A program made the position numbers and the translations under genes. A model generated the notes under the pieces. The model was not told the DNA's origin. It made no database searches and saw only the letters and a program-made list of their open reading frames with translations. Positions 1 through 8,154 of a stretch of DNA of 20,117 nt are shown here, in pieces; position 1 is the first letter of the stretch; every line of letters starts with the position of its first letter. This DNA is from an uncultured Rhizobiaceae group bacterium (lineage in GTDB: Bacteria; Pseudomonadota; Alphaproteobacteria; Rhizobiales; Rhizobiaceae), in the NCBI GenBank assembly GCA_938009335.1, contig CALLHT010000241.1, positions 1-20,117 on the forward strand. Reading direction: 5' to 3'.

Positions 1-1022
1 GCGGGTTTTCCGCTTCTTTTCTCAATAACAATCGCAACAAACGCTCTATCGTTCTGGACCTTAAAACCGAGGTCGGAAAAGAAGCACTTTTCGAGTTGGT
101 AAAAACCGCTGATGTGTTCACTCAAAACCTGCGCCCTGGCGTAATGGAGCGGTTGGGCTTTGGCTATGACGTCATCTCAAAAATAAACCCGCGCATCATA
201 TATGCTTCGATTGCGGGTTTTGGCTTTAACGGACCTTATGCGTCAAAGCCCGTTTATGACCCGCTTATTCAGGCGGTTTCAGCGCTTTCCTCAGTTCAGG
301 CGGGATCAGATGAAGAACGCCCAAAACTGGTGCGCACCATTCTTCCAGACAAGCTCACTGGAATTCAGCTGAGCCAGGCGGTGACAGCTGCACTTTATGC
401 GCGTGAGCGAACCGGCGAGGGGCAGGAAATTCATATTTCCATGTTGGATACCATAATTGCGTTCCTATGGGGTTCCGATATGGGCGGCCATACGTTTGTC
501 GGCAATGAGTGCAAGACAGAACAAGCGCAGTCGTTCATCGATTTGATTTATGAAGTGGCGGACGGTTATGTTTCAGTCGCAGTGATGCAAGACAAACAAT
601 GGAACGCGTTTTGTGATGCGATCGGAAATGAAACCCTTCGATCTGACCCAAGTTTTGCAAGCGCGGCCCTTCGTGAGAAAAACAAGGACGCGCGACTGCA
701 GGCCATTCAAGATGCAATTCTTAAGTACAGGCAAGACGATCTTATTGCCGTGTTAGAAGCGCATGATGTGCCTTGCGCTCCGGTCTTAACGCGCACTCAA
801 ATGCGTCAACATCCGCAAGTTGTCGCAAATGATATTTTACAGGAGTACGAACACCCTCAGGCAGGGCCGCTTCGGCAATCAAAACACCCTGCTGTCTTTT
901 CTAAAACGGTCAATGCCTCGCCTACCCCAGCGCCCGCACTGGGAGAACACACTGAGGACGTTATGCGCGAAGTCGGGTTTCCAGAGGAAAAGATCGCTGA
1001 AATCTTGAAAGCTCAGCGCTAA
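1..1022 (+). CDS. Family III (CaiB/BaiF) CoA-transferase, 5' end cut off
   Basis: The reading frame is open from base 3, so the gene begins left of the window; about 340 C-terminal residues of a family of roughly 380-400 are present. The family transfers CoA between carboxylic acids through an aspartyl-CoA thioester in the cytoplasm. Visible family signatures are NLRPGVMERLG (about base 126), the IYASIAGFGFNGPY stretch, and the catalytic region HISMLD, where the Asp codon at 447-449 is the expected nucleophile. The chain ends VMREVGFPEEKIAEILKAQ, a typical family C-terminus. The substrate cannot be told from sequence; neighbours do not reveal a pathway. A TTG at 96 could be mistaken for a start, but the homologous sequence continues upstream of it. 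The gene ends 43 bp before the next gene on the same strand. Confidence 0.9.
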   Translation, partial: GFSASFLNNNRNKRSIVLDLKTEVGKEALFELVKTADVFTQNLRPGVMERLGFGYDVISKINPRIIYASIAGFGFNGPYASKPVYDPLIQAVSALSSVQAGSDEERPKLVRTILPDKLTGIQLSQAVTAALYARERTGEGQEIHISMLDTIIAFLWGSDMGGHTFVGNECKTEQAQSFIDLIYEVADGYVSVAVMQDKQWNAFCDAIGNETLRSDPSFASAALREKNKDARLQAIQDAILKYRQDDLIAVLEAHDVPCAPVLTRTQMRQHPQVVANDILQEYEHPQAGPLRQSKHPAVFSKTVNASPTPAPALGEHTEDVMREVGFPEEKIAEILKAQR

Positions 1023-1026
1023 ACGA

Positions 1027-1059
1027 GGCATTCTGAGTTTCAGAAGTCAGAAGGATGCC
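1027..1059 (+). promoter_or_regulatory. Small hairpin in the gap before the ArsC-like gene
   Basis: TTCTGA (1031-1036) and TCAGAA (1040-1045) form a perfect 6-bp stem with a 3-nt loop. An alternative longer fold pairs GGCAT (1027-1031) with ATGCC (1055-1059), which would hide the AGAAGGA ribosome binding site at about 1048-1054. There is no T-run, so it is not a classical terminator. It may be an mRNA processing or translation-control structure, or chance. Confidence 0.2.
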
Positions 1060-1065
1060 AAGGCA

Positions 1066-1422
1066 ATGCTCACCGTTTATACGCTCAAGAATTGCGACAC
1101 GTGCAAGAAAGCAATCAAATGGTTGGAAGCTGAAGGCATCGATTTCAAAAATCACGATGTTCGCGCAGATGGTTTGAGCAAAGAAACCATTACCGAAATC
1201 GTTGAAACGCTAGGATGGGAAACCACACTCAACCGCAGATCGACGACCTGGCGCAATCTCGATGACTCACAAAAATCTGAACCCGATAATGCAAAGGCCA
1301 TCACTCTGATTGAAGAGCATCCCACACTGCTTAAACGCCCTGTTTTTGTGCTTGGTCAGGAAATGATGGCAGGCTTCGATGCCAAGGCGCAAAATAACTT
1401 GATTCACCTGCTGATAATGTAA
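1066..1422 (+). CDS. ArsC/Spx family thioredoxin-fold protein (YffB-like)
   Basis: This 118-residue protein has the length and layout of the YffB branch of the ArsC/Spx superfamily, cytoplasmic thioredoxin-fold proteins related to arsenate reductase. Near the N-terminus is the redox motif NCDTCKKA (Cys10, Cys13). The family-typical NRRSTTWRNL segment follows in the middle and LLKRPVFVLG near residues 88-97, whose Arg matches the conserved ArsC arginine. An AGAAGGA ribosome binding site lies about 11 bp before the ATG. YffB members are generally glutathione-dependent thiol reductases of uncertain physiological role, and true arsenate reductase activity is not expected. No ars genes lie nearby. 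It follows the CoA-transferase by 43 bp and may be cotranscribed with it. Confidence 0.88.
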   Translation: MLTVYTLKNCDTCKKAIKWLEAEGIDFKNHDVRADGLSKETITEIVETLGWETTLNRRSTTWRNLDDSQKSEPDNAKAITLIEEHPTLLKRPVFVLGQEMMAGFDAKAQNNLIHLLIM

Positions 1423-1451
1423 GCAGCGACAATACGCTCCCAGAATATGCG

Positions 1452-1480
1452 TTGACACCTTTATTTCAGGTATTCATAAA
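1452..1480 (+). promoter_or_regulatory. Sigma-70-type promoter for the desaturase gene
   Basis: A perfect -35 TTGACA (1452-1457) is followed by a 17-bp spacer and a -10 candidate CATAAA (1475-1480, 4 of 6 consensus). A transcription start near 1487 would leave a leader of about 45 nt before the desaturase TTG start. Confidence 0.5.
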
Positions 1481-1531
1481 CGCACCGAATCTTGTAGGGT
1501 TCCGAAAAATTCCAAAAAAGGGCCTGGGCAG

Positions 1532-2572
1532 TTGAATATCCACAATTCGATCAATCACCCCCTCAAACTTGATGCACGAGGATGGGGCGAAATTCTAAAA
1601 CAATATCGAACACCCAAAGATTTACGCGCACTCATGGAGATGCTGATAACCTTCGTGCCCTTTCTTGGGCTTTGGATTGCGATGTATAATCTGATCGAAA
1701 CCAGCCTTTGGCTCGTCTTCCTTCTTGCTATTCCAGCCGGGGCTTTCCTCGTTCGGATTTTTATCATTCAACATGATTGTGGACATGGATCTTTTTTTAA
1801 AACTGAAGCAGCTAACCGTTGGGTCGGGCGTGTGTTAGGCATTGCCACGCTAACCCCGTTTGATCTGTGGAAGCGAAAACATGCAATCCATCATGCCGGG
1901 TCCGGATCGCTGGACCATCGCGGCATCGGCGACATTTCCACATTGACTGTCGAAGAATATCGCGCCCGCAAACGCATGGGCCGTATTTTATATCGCTTGT
2001 ATCGCAATCCAATCATCATGTTCGTGATTGGGCCAGCATACGTATTCTTGCTTGAACACCGCCTTCCTATCGGTGATATGAAGAGTGGCTGGATGCCGTG
2101 GCTAAGCACCTTATCGACCAACGCAGGCATTGCAGTAGCGGGATCTCTGCTGATCTGGCAACTTGGTCTTTTCAACTTTCTGATCATTCAAGTGCCAGTT
2201 ACGCTAGTTGCTGCATCCCTTGGCGTATGGCTATTCTTTATCCAGCATCAGTTTGAGGACACGGTATGGGATCGCCGTCCGGCATGGGATCGACGTGAGG
2301 CAGCCCTTCATGGCAGTTCACATTACGACCTCCCACCAGTCTTGCGTTGGTTAAGCGGCAATATCGGAATTCACCACGTGCATCACCTGTGCAGCCAAAT
2401 TCCGTATTATCGCCTTCCGAAGATTTTGAAAGACTATCCAGAACTGAAAGACATAAGCCGCATCACCTTGTGGCAAAGCATTAAATGTTCGCGTCTGGCG
2501 CTGTGGGATACAGATTCTTATCGTCTGATGTCTTTCAAGGAAGCGAAGACCGTTCCGGTCAAAACAACTTAA
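1532..2572 (+). CDS. Membrane fatty acid desaturase (DesA/omega-6 type)
   Basis: This 346-residue integral membrane di-iron desaturase should introduce a cis double bond into acyl chains of membrane lipids. All three histidine boxes are visible: HDCGH (residues 81-85), HAIHH (117-121) and HHVHH (281-285). The HQFEDTVW stretch near residue 239, typical of this bacterial desaturase group, is also present. Hydrophobic segments lie around residues 38-78, 160-176 and 195-238. The start is taken as TTG, preceded by an AAAAAAGGG purine run; the next in-frame ATG (1634) would remove conserved N-terminal sequence. The gene has its own promoter at 1452-1480, suggesting separate control from the genes upstream. 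It converges on the AsmA gene with only 12 bp between stop codons. Regiospecificity cannot be read from sequence. Confidence 0.92.
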   Translation: MNIHNSINHPLKLDARGWGEILKQYRTPKDLRALMEMLITFVPFLGLWIAMYNLIETSLWLVFLLAIPAGAFLVRIFIIQHDCGHGSFFKTEAANRWVGRVLGIATLTPFDLWKRKHAIHHAGSGSLDHRGIGDISTLTVEEYRARKRMGRILYRLYRNPIIMFVIGPAYVFLLEHRLPIGDMKSGWMPWLSTLSTNAGIAVAGSLLIWQLGLFNFLIIQVPVTLVAASLGVWLFFIQHQFEDTVWDRRPAWDRREAALHGSSHYDLPPVLRWLSGNIGIHHVHHLCSQIPYYRLPKILKDYPELKDISRITLWQSIKCSRLALWDTDSYRLMSFKEAKTVPVKTT

Positions 2573-2587
2573 ACGTTCACACGTTTA
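2570..2587. terminator. Dyad joining two convergent stop codons
   Basis: TAAACGT (2570-2576) and ACGTTTA (2581-2587) form a perfect 7-bp stem with loop TCAC. The left arm begins with the TAA stop of the desaturase and the right arm ends with the complement of the AsmA stop. No T-run follows and the stem has only two GC pairs, so any termination would be weak or rho-assisted. Confidence 0.35.
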
Positions 2588-5500
2588 CTGCGACTGTAGG
2601 AAATTTCTGAGGCTGTCGATAATGTTTTCGCGCACGCGCGGCGCAACAGAGTTTGATCCGGAACCATCCAGCGGGACAAGTGGTTCGGAAACAATTCCAT
2701 CAGCATCGTCACGCCTACCGGTATTAGCTGCCGCTTGTGCAGCAGCTTGACGACGTTTTTCTTGTTCCTCTGCTGCCAGCCTTGCAGCTTCTTCCGCAGC
2801 TTGACGTTCAGCTTCTTCACGTAATTTACGCTCAGCTTCCAGACGTTGTCTTTCTGCTTCCTGCCTTGCGCGTTCTTCAGCTTCAAGACGAAGCCGCTCT
2901 GCCTCTATGCGTTGACGCTCTTCGGTTAATTTACGTGCAGCTTCTTCCAAACGTTTACGCTCTGCTTCCTCCACACGGCGGCGGGACTCTTCTGCTCGGC
3001 GAACGGCAGATTGCTCTTGCGCAAAACCAAGCGCAATCTGGCGAAGATGGCGTTGTTTTTCAATGACACGTGCTTCCAACGTTTCGACCCGCCGTTGACT
3101 GTTTTCAAAAGCACGGAGTGAGAGATAGCCTTCCAAAAGCGAAGCATCATTAGTGCGCTCAAGCGCTCCTATCGGCCCCTTCCACAAAAACGAGACTTGT
3201 GGATCGGCTCCAGAAATCTCGTCTCGTTTATCAGGAGCGAATGCAAGGCCCACTTTCCCGTCCAATTCCTGGGAACCCAGATCAATTTCAACATCTCCGG
3301 TTATCTGCGCAAATTCCATGTCATGACTAACATTTCGCATTTTAAGAGATCCGCGCGAGATTGAGTATGGAACGTCTAGCTCCGCAACCTCAAACCCACC
3401 ATCCAGCACCACATCTTCTGCGAGTTCGTTTACGCGTTCCGAATTGATCTCAAATCCTTCTACATCTGTCTCAAGAAGAATTTGATTAAAGCTCGAAGGA
3501 TTCAGACCTTTGACTGACAGGTTTTTCACATTTGCAAATCCATTGCCAGAAAGATTGGAAATCAATCCGGAGATGCTTTTGCCGGAAGCTTCAAACGAGC
3601 CAGTCATCTGCACCAGACCATTCGCAATTTGCGGCACAGACCCGCTTCTAATAACCTCGCTTAGCTGCCCCTTCTGGAGCAGAAAATTGATATTAGCCAG
3701 TACAGTTCCCTGCGCATTTTTGAAGTTCGTTGAACCAGAAAGCTCTCCTCCAAAACTTTGCATTGAAAGGTTTTGAATGCCGATCTCGCCATCCACAATA
3801 ACAAGCTTAGCCTTTGCATCTGCTCCCGACAGACTTGTACTGGCAATAACCTTATCAGCACTTAGATCAATTCGAGCGTCGATGCCTGTCGCTAAGGCTT
3901 CTCCGAAACTCAATTTGTCCGGCGATACCAGATCACCGCCAATATCTACCAAACCGTAACGACCGAAAGCCAACTCACCCAACAGCATAAGATCAAGCGA
4001 TTTGGCATTCAGTTTCCCATCAATCCGCGGACGAGCCAGTCCGTCACGTTGAAGCGTCAAGGCCCCTTCATAACGCGTGCCGGCAATTTGGCCGGTGAGG
4101 TCTGATAAGGCGGACTTTTCTTCAGAATGATCGAGCTTAAACTTTGACGAGATTGCCAACGACGTGCTCGCAGGAACTGGCAACCGAATTCCGGCTGCTC
4201 TGAACCAAGGGGCAATATCAGATGAACCAATGGTGTTATTCGTCTTCATTTCCAACTTTTCGGCCTTAGGAAACTTGAACGAACCCGATGAAAGCATGTT
4301 GGTTCCCGGAGCAATCATTGAAACCCGTCCATCCATACCTTCTTCTAAGCTTCCTTTGAGGTTGGATTGCAGCCTCAAAGGTCCGGGCAAATCGGGAGCA
4401 AGGTCAGGTAATACGGTGTCCACCCCGATCTGTTGAAGAAGGCGCAGCGGGTCATCATTCATCAGGCTCACATTTGAGCTCACAGGCAAGCGAAGCGCAT
4501 CTGAAAGATCGCCATCAAAATCCAGTTGCATGTCAAGACGGGTATTTCCAACAGAACCGCTTGCGAGTAAAAGTCCGCGAGCACCCGCGTCGTTGCTACT
4601 CGTATCAATTTCAACGCTCAATTTAGTGGGGCTCGATAGCGCTTCATCATTCAGGAACGGTTCAAAAGTTGGATGACCGCCAACCAACCTGTTGGCAAAT
4701 TTCACCAAGCCTTGAGCATTCTCCCCTTCGATTGAAAGCGTCATATTGCCATTTGGCTTTGACAGCATGTCCTCGAGACGACCACTACTCGATACCTTGG
4801 CACCAAAAACGTTTTCAGCATCGAACTTTTCAACGCTGACACTCCCATCAAGAACCTGCACCTTGGCCTTTACAGATTTTGCGCTCACAGGAATTTCAGC
4901 GACCACGGTTTCAAGTAAATCCGCGTTCAAGGTCACATTGAGATCGTGGCCAATCAATTCACCATCGGTTTGCCCGCGCGCAAGGGAATACAATGCGCGG
5001 AGATCTTCTGTATTGATCCGGTTTCCACCCAGCTCAGCAATCAACGCTGGTTTCCCTTCGGTTGACCCTACACGCTGCAAACGACCTCGAATGATTGCAT
5101 CATCCAACCGAAGTTCAAGATCATCAAACGTGGTTTGACGGGTTGAGAGGATGACTTGAGAATCTATTCCGACCGTTTTCAGCCGCCGAATTTGCGGTGA
5201 CACATCACCACTCAACCATGCAGCAAAGCCGGAAGGTTGACGAGAAGCCAGAAGCAACCTCCCTGCAAACCCAAAATCTTCAAACAGCCCAACCCGGCCA
5301 TTTGCTTCAAGTTTAGTATTACCGGGGAATGTCGCCTGCATGGATCTGACATCCCATCCACGATTGTAAGGACGGACGGTCGCTTGCACATCACGGACAA
5401 AGGTATCCCCTGCGACAATAGCCGGAAGGGATATGTTGATTTCACCCGTTCCGCTAGGCACAGGAATTCTCTCGACAACAGAACGGAGCGTATCAAGTCG

Positions 5501-6523
5501 GGTTTCGAGTGCCGGCCGTGAGGTAGCGTTTTCTTCCGCCGACACATCAGCAATTCGGTCCAGATCAATCTGCCGACCTTCCGCTGAAACGCGGAAGAAA
5601 ACCTTCTCGCCTATTTCAACATTGCCCAAACCTGTAACCACATACGGGTCTTCCCGTGCACCAATCTCCAGACGGTATTCAGGGATTGTAAATGTCTGGG
5701 GTGTGGCCTGAAACAATCCATCCACTACAACCGGCAACGGCTCTTGTGGTTTGCTCATAGCCTCCTGTTCAACGGGCGTATGAGGCTCCAGATCAAATTC
5801 TCCAGACCATGACAAAACATCGTTTTCCAGCTGAAGTGGGCCGTTGGCGATGAGAGTGTATGGTTGATCTTCTCGTGCGAGTTCCATTTTCAGTCGAATG
5901 GACCCGGCGCTTTCTAGATACGTTCCTGTTGAAATATCAAACTTTGAAGAAACGCCTTCTACATCACCGGTCGATTGAATGCGCCATGGACCAAGAACAG
6001 ACTTTGCAGACATCGTTCCGTGAATATGATCCACAAGCAACTCGCGACCACCTGCAAGACCGGAGATGAGAATCTCGCCGCTTTCGATCGTCAGCTTTTC
6101 AATACCCACTTGCTCGGGATTAACAATCGGCTCCTTTGGATTGGTCCATGCAATCGTTCCGTTCTTCTCAACTTGAAGATCAACCCGTGGCTTCAACATG
6201 GTCATTTCGACAATGCGCACATCGCCGGACAGAAATGGAAGAAGTTCCGCCTTCATAGAAAACCGCTCTACGCTCATCAGCGGCTTACCGTCGGTCTTTT
6301 CGCCTACCTGCAGGTTTTCAAAGCTAATGAACGGAAGAGGCAAGAGCCTAAGCTTGGTTTCACCGCCTACTTCCACAGGTTGGCCCACAACCCGCGAGGC
6401 TTGTGTTTCAAATTCTTCGGTGAACTGTTCCCAGTCAATCCAATATGGCGCAATCAGTGCTGCAAACAGCGCGACAACAAGCAAGCCACCAAACAGAATA
6501 AAGATGCGAAACAGGAAGTTCAT
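2585..6523 (-). CDS. AsmA-like protein with C-terminal charged coiled coil
   Basis: This 1312-residue protein starts with a single membrane anchor (about residues 1-26) followed by the AsmA N-terminal pattern YWIDWEQF...ASRVVGQPVEVGG and FENLQVG. AsmA-like proteins are inner-membrane-anchored periplasmic repeat proteins linked to lipid transport and outer-membrane homeostasis. The middle (about 30-1130) is beta-rich repeat sequence of the AsmA/AsmA_2 kind. The last part is odd: residues about 1160-1268 are almost wholly Glu, Arg, Ala, Gln and Lys, with repeated AERxRLEAE-like units, predicting a long TolA-like helix. A 40-residue tail ending DSLRNFLQSQ follows. The ATG start lies 29 bp after the stop of the upstream dehydrogenase with only a weak ribosome binding site, so cotranscription is likely. 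Confidence 0.88.
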   Translation of the reverse strand: MNFLFRIFILFGGLLVVALFAALIAPYWIDWEQFTEEFETQASRVVGQPVEVGGETKLRLLPLPFISFENLQVGEKTDGKPLMSVERFSMKAELLPFLSGDVRIVEMTMLKPRVDLQVEKNGTIAWTNPKEPIVNPEQVGIEKLTIESGEILISGLAGGRELLVDHIHGTMSAKSVLGPWRIQSTGDVEGVSSKFDISTGTYLESAGSIRLKMELAREDQPYTLIANGPLQLENDVLSWSGEFDLEPHTPVEQEAMSKPQEPLPVVVDGLFQATPQTFTIPEYRLEIGAREDPYVVTGLGNVEIGEKVFFRVSAEGRQIDLDRIADVSAEENATSRPALETRLDTLRSVVERIPVPSGTGEINISLPAIVAGDTFVRDVQATVRPYNRGWDVRSMQATFPGNTKLEANGRVGLFEDFGFAGRLLLASRQPSGFAAWLSGDVSPQIRRLKTVGIDSQVILSTRQTTFDDLELRLDDAIIRGRLQRVGSTEGKPALIAELGGNRINTEDLRALYSLARGQTDGELIGHDLNVTLNADLLETVVAEIPVSAKSVKAKVQVLDGSVSVEKFDAENVFGAKVSSSGRLEDMLSKPNGNMTLSIEGENAQGLVKFANRLVGGHPTFEPFLNDEALSSPTKLSVEIDTSSNDAGARGLLLASGSVGNTRLDMQLDFDGDLSDALRLPVSSNVSLMNDDPLRLLQQIGVDTVLPDLAPDLPGPLRLQSNLKGSLEEGMDGRVSMIAPGTNMLSSGSFKFPKAEKLEMKTNNTIGSSDIAPWFRAAGIRLPVPASTSLAISSKFKLDHSEEKSALSDLTGQIAGTRYEGALTLQRDGLARPRIDGKLNAKSLDLMLLGELAFGRYGLVDIGGDLVSPDKLSFGEALATGIDARIDLSADKVIASTSLSGADAKAKLVIVDGEIGIQNLSMQSFGGELSGSTNFKNAQGTVLANINFLLQKGQLSEVIRSGSVPQIANGLVQMTGSFEASGKSISGLISNLSGNGFANVKNLSVKGLNPSSFNQILLETDVEGFEINSERVNELAEDVVLDGGFEVAELDVPYSISRGSLKMRNVSHDMEFAQITGDVEIDLGSQELDGKVGLAFAPDKRDEISGADPQVSFLWKGPIGALERTNDASLLEGYLSLRAFENSQRRVETLEARVIEKQRHLRQIALGFAQEQSAVRRAEESRRRVEEAERKRLEEAARKLTEERQRIEAERLRLEAEERARQEAERQRLEAERKLREEAERQAAEEAARLAAEEQEKRRQAAAQAAANTGRRDDADGIVSEPLVPLDGSGSNSVAPRVRENIIDSLRNFLQSQ

Positions 6524-6552
6524 TTAGACGCCACGACTCTGATTTCCGTTGG

Positions 6553-7962
6553 TTACAAACCCACGACCTTTCCCGGGTTCATAATATTGTCCGGATCCAT
6601 GGCTTTTTTAAGGGACATCATAATGTCGGCCCCTGCGCCATGTTCGAGACGAACAAAGCGGCGCTTACCCTGCCCTATCCCGTGCTCACCCGTGCAGGTG
6701 CCTTCCATCGCGATTGCACGCAAATTCAGTCTTTCGATGAACTCTTCTGCGCGTGCGACTTCGTCTGCATCATCCATCATAACCAACGGTGTAATGTGAA
6801 AATTGCCATCCCCCACATGACCAACAACCGGCGCAACCAGGTTCAATTCTTCCGCGTCTGATTGAGTTTGAGCAATACACTCAGCAAGTTTTGAAATTGG
6901 GACACAGGCATCCGTTGCAATGCCACGGCAACCAGGCCGCCATGCCAACATTGCATAATAGGCATCATGCCGGGCTTTCCAAAGCTTGTTTCGAGCTTCG
7001 GTTGAATCAACCCATTGCACTCCAGACCCGCCGAACTCCTCGGCAAAACTGTTGAACATTTCTATCTGCTCGTCGACAGCAGCATTCGTGCCGTGAAACT
7101 CCAGAAAGAGTGTTGGCTTAGCCTCATATTCCAAGCCAGAATAAGCGTTGATCATTTCGACCTGTAACGAGTCCAGCAACTCAATGCGTGCCAACGGCAA
7201 GCCTGCTTGCATAGAAAGAATTGTCGTTTGGCATGCTCCGTCGACTGAATCAAACTGGCATACGCCCGCAGAAATGCGTTCCGGAATGCCATACAACCGA
7301 AGCGTCAATTCTGTGATTACCCCAAACGTTCCTTCTGATCCAACCATGAGTTTGGTCAAATCATATCCGGCAGATGTTTTTCGGGCACGGTTAGCAGTCT
7401 TCACAACGCGGCCATCCGGCATAACAGCTGTTACATTGATGACATTCTCACGCATTGTGCCATAGCGAACTGCGTTGGTTCCTGAAGCACGTGTCGCGGC
7501 CATCCCACCCAGCGAGGCGTTCGCCCCCGGATCGATCGGGAAGAAAAGACCTGTGTCTCTTAGATGCTCATTCAAAGCTTCGCGCGTTACACCGGGTTGA
7601 ACGACACAATCCAGATCTTCTTCATTAACTGAAATAATCTTATTCATGTCATTCAAATCAATCGAAATCCCTCCTGCAGGTGCATTCACTCCACCTTCAA
7701 GTGACGTGCCTGTGCCGAAAGGGATGATCGGCACCTTATATTCAGCACACACGCGAACAATTTCTTGCACATCTTCGGTTGATTTGGCGAAGACAACAGC
7801 ATCTGGCAACTGAGATGGAATATACGTCATGGTATGAGAATGTTGCTCACGAAGCGACTGAGATGTTTTAAGTTGCTCACCAAACCGCTGCTTCAAAACA
7901 TCGACTGCAGTGGAAATGCCGCTTTCATTGCGTGGCAATACCTCAAGATCATTCAACGCCAA
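6553..7962 (-). CDS. FAD-linked oxidase, D-lactate dehydrogenase (cytochrome)/GlcD type
   Basis: About 469 residues with the layout of FAD-binding PCMH (FAD_binding_4) plus FAD-oxidase C domains, as in D-lactate dehydrogenase and glycolate oxidase GlcD. FAD-binding signatures PFGTGTSLEGGV and DPGANASLGGMAATRASGTN lie in the N-terminal half. The C-terminal half has the substrate/metal region GHVGDGNFH, then CTGEHGIGQGKRR and MDPDNIMNPGKV. The enzyme should oxidise a D-2-hydroxy acid such as D-lactate and pass electrons to the respiratory chain. The start is uncertain: a perfect TAAGGAGG (7972-7979) abuts an ATG at 7971 with no spacing, but sits 9 bp before TTG 7962, which I chose. ATG 7989 and TTG 7992 lack a binding site. 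No GlcE/GlcF partners are adjacent. Confidence 0.92.
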   Translation of the reverse strand: MALNDLEVLPRNESGISTAVDVLKQRFGEQLKTSQSLREQHSHTMTYIPSQLPDAVVFAKSTEDVQEIVRVCAEYKVPIIPFGTGTSLEGGVNAPAGGISIDLNDMNKIISVNEEDLDCVVQPGVTREALNEHLRDTGLFFPIDPGANASLGGMAATRASGTNAVRYGTMRENVINVTAVMPDGRVVKTANRARKTSAGYDLTKLMVGSEGTFGVITELTLRLYGIPERISAGVCQFDSVDGACQTTILSMQAGLPLARIELLDSLQVEMINAYSGLEYEAKPTLFLEFHGTNAAVDEQIEMFNSFAEEFGGSGVQWVDSTEARNKLWKARHDAYYAMLAWRPGCRGIATDACVPISKLAECIAQTQSDAEELNLVAPVVGHVGDGNFHITPLVMMDDADEVARAEEFIERLNLRAIAMEGTCTGEHGIGQGKRRFVRLEHGAGADIMMSLKKAMDPDNIMNPGKVVGL

Positions 7963-7971
7963 AACAGTCAT

Positions 7972-7979
7972 CCTCCTTA
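7972..7979 (-). promoter_or_regulatory. Perfect Shine-Dalgarno deciding the dehydrogenase start
   Basis: On the minus strand TAAGGAGG is fully complementary to the 16S rRNA tail. The adjacent ATG (7971) has zero spacing, too close for normal initiation. TTG at 7962 is 9 nt away, an optimal distance, so a TTG start is favoured. Confidence 0.55.
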
Positions 7980-8154
7980 TAACTCTCATCAATTGATACT
8001 GGACAGCGGAAATTCATGCAATCAGAAACACCATTGAGGTCTTCCTATAAGAAGCAGTTTGCAGCTTGAAATTGCCGAATCTTTTTAACAGGTCTAGAGT
8101 GATTTCATGAACTAGAACTGACAAATCGTTCCAATATAAGAAAACCCGATTGTT

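Noticed and set aside
96..1022. TTG at 96 as a true start for the CoA-transferase
   Set aside because: The same frame is open to the window edge and the upstream residues continue the family sequence, so the gene is simply cut by the edge.
2737..3066. Plus-strand open frame rich in Leu, Gln, Val and Pro opposite the AsmA coiled coil
   Set aside because: Its composition is the mirror of the Glu/Arg/Ala codons on the minus strand, so it is a shadow of the repeat.
5975..6799. 274-codon plus-strand open frame across the AsmA/dehydrogenase junction
   Set aside because: It lies antisense to two well-supported genes and its translation resembles no protein family; low-stop frames opposite coding DNA are expected.
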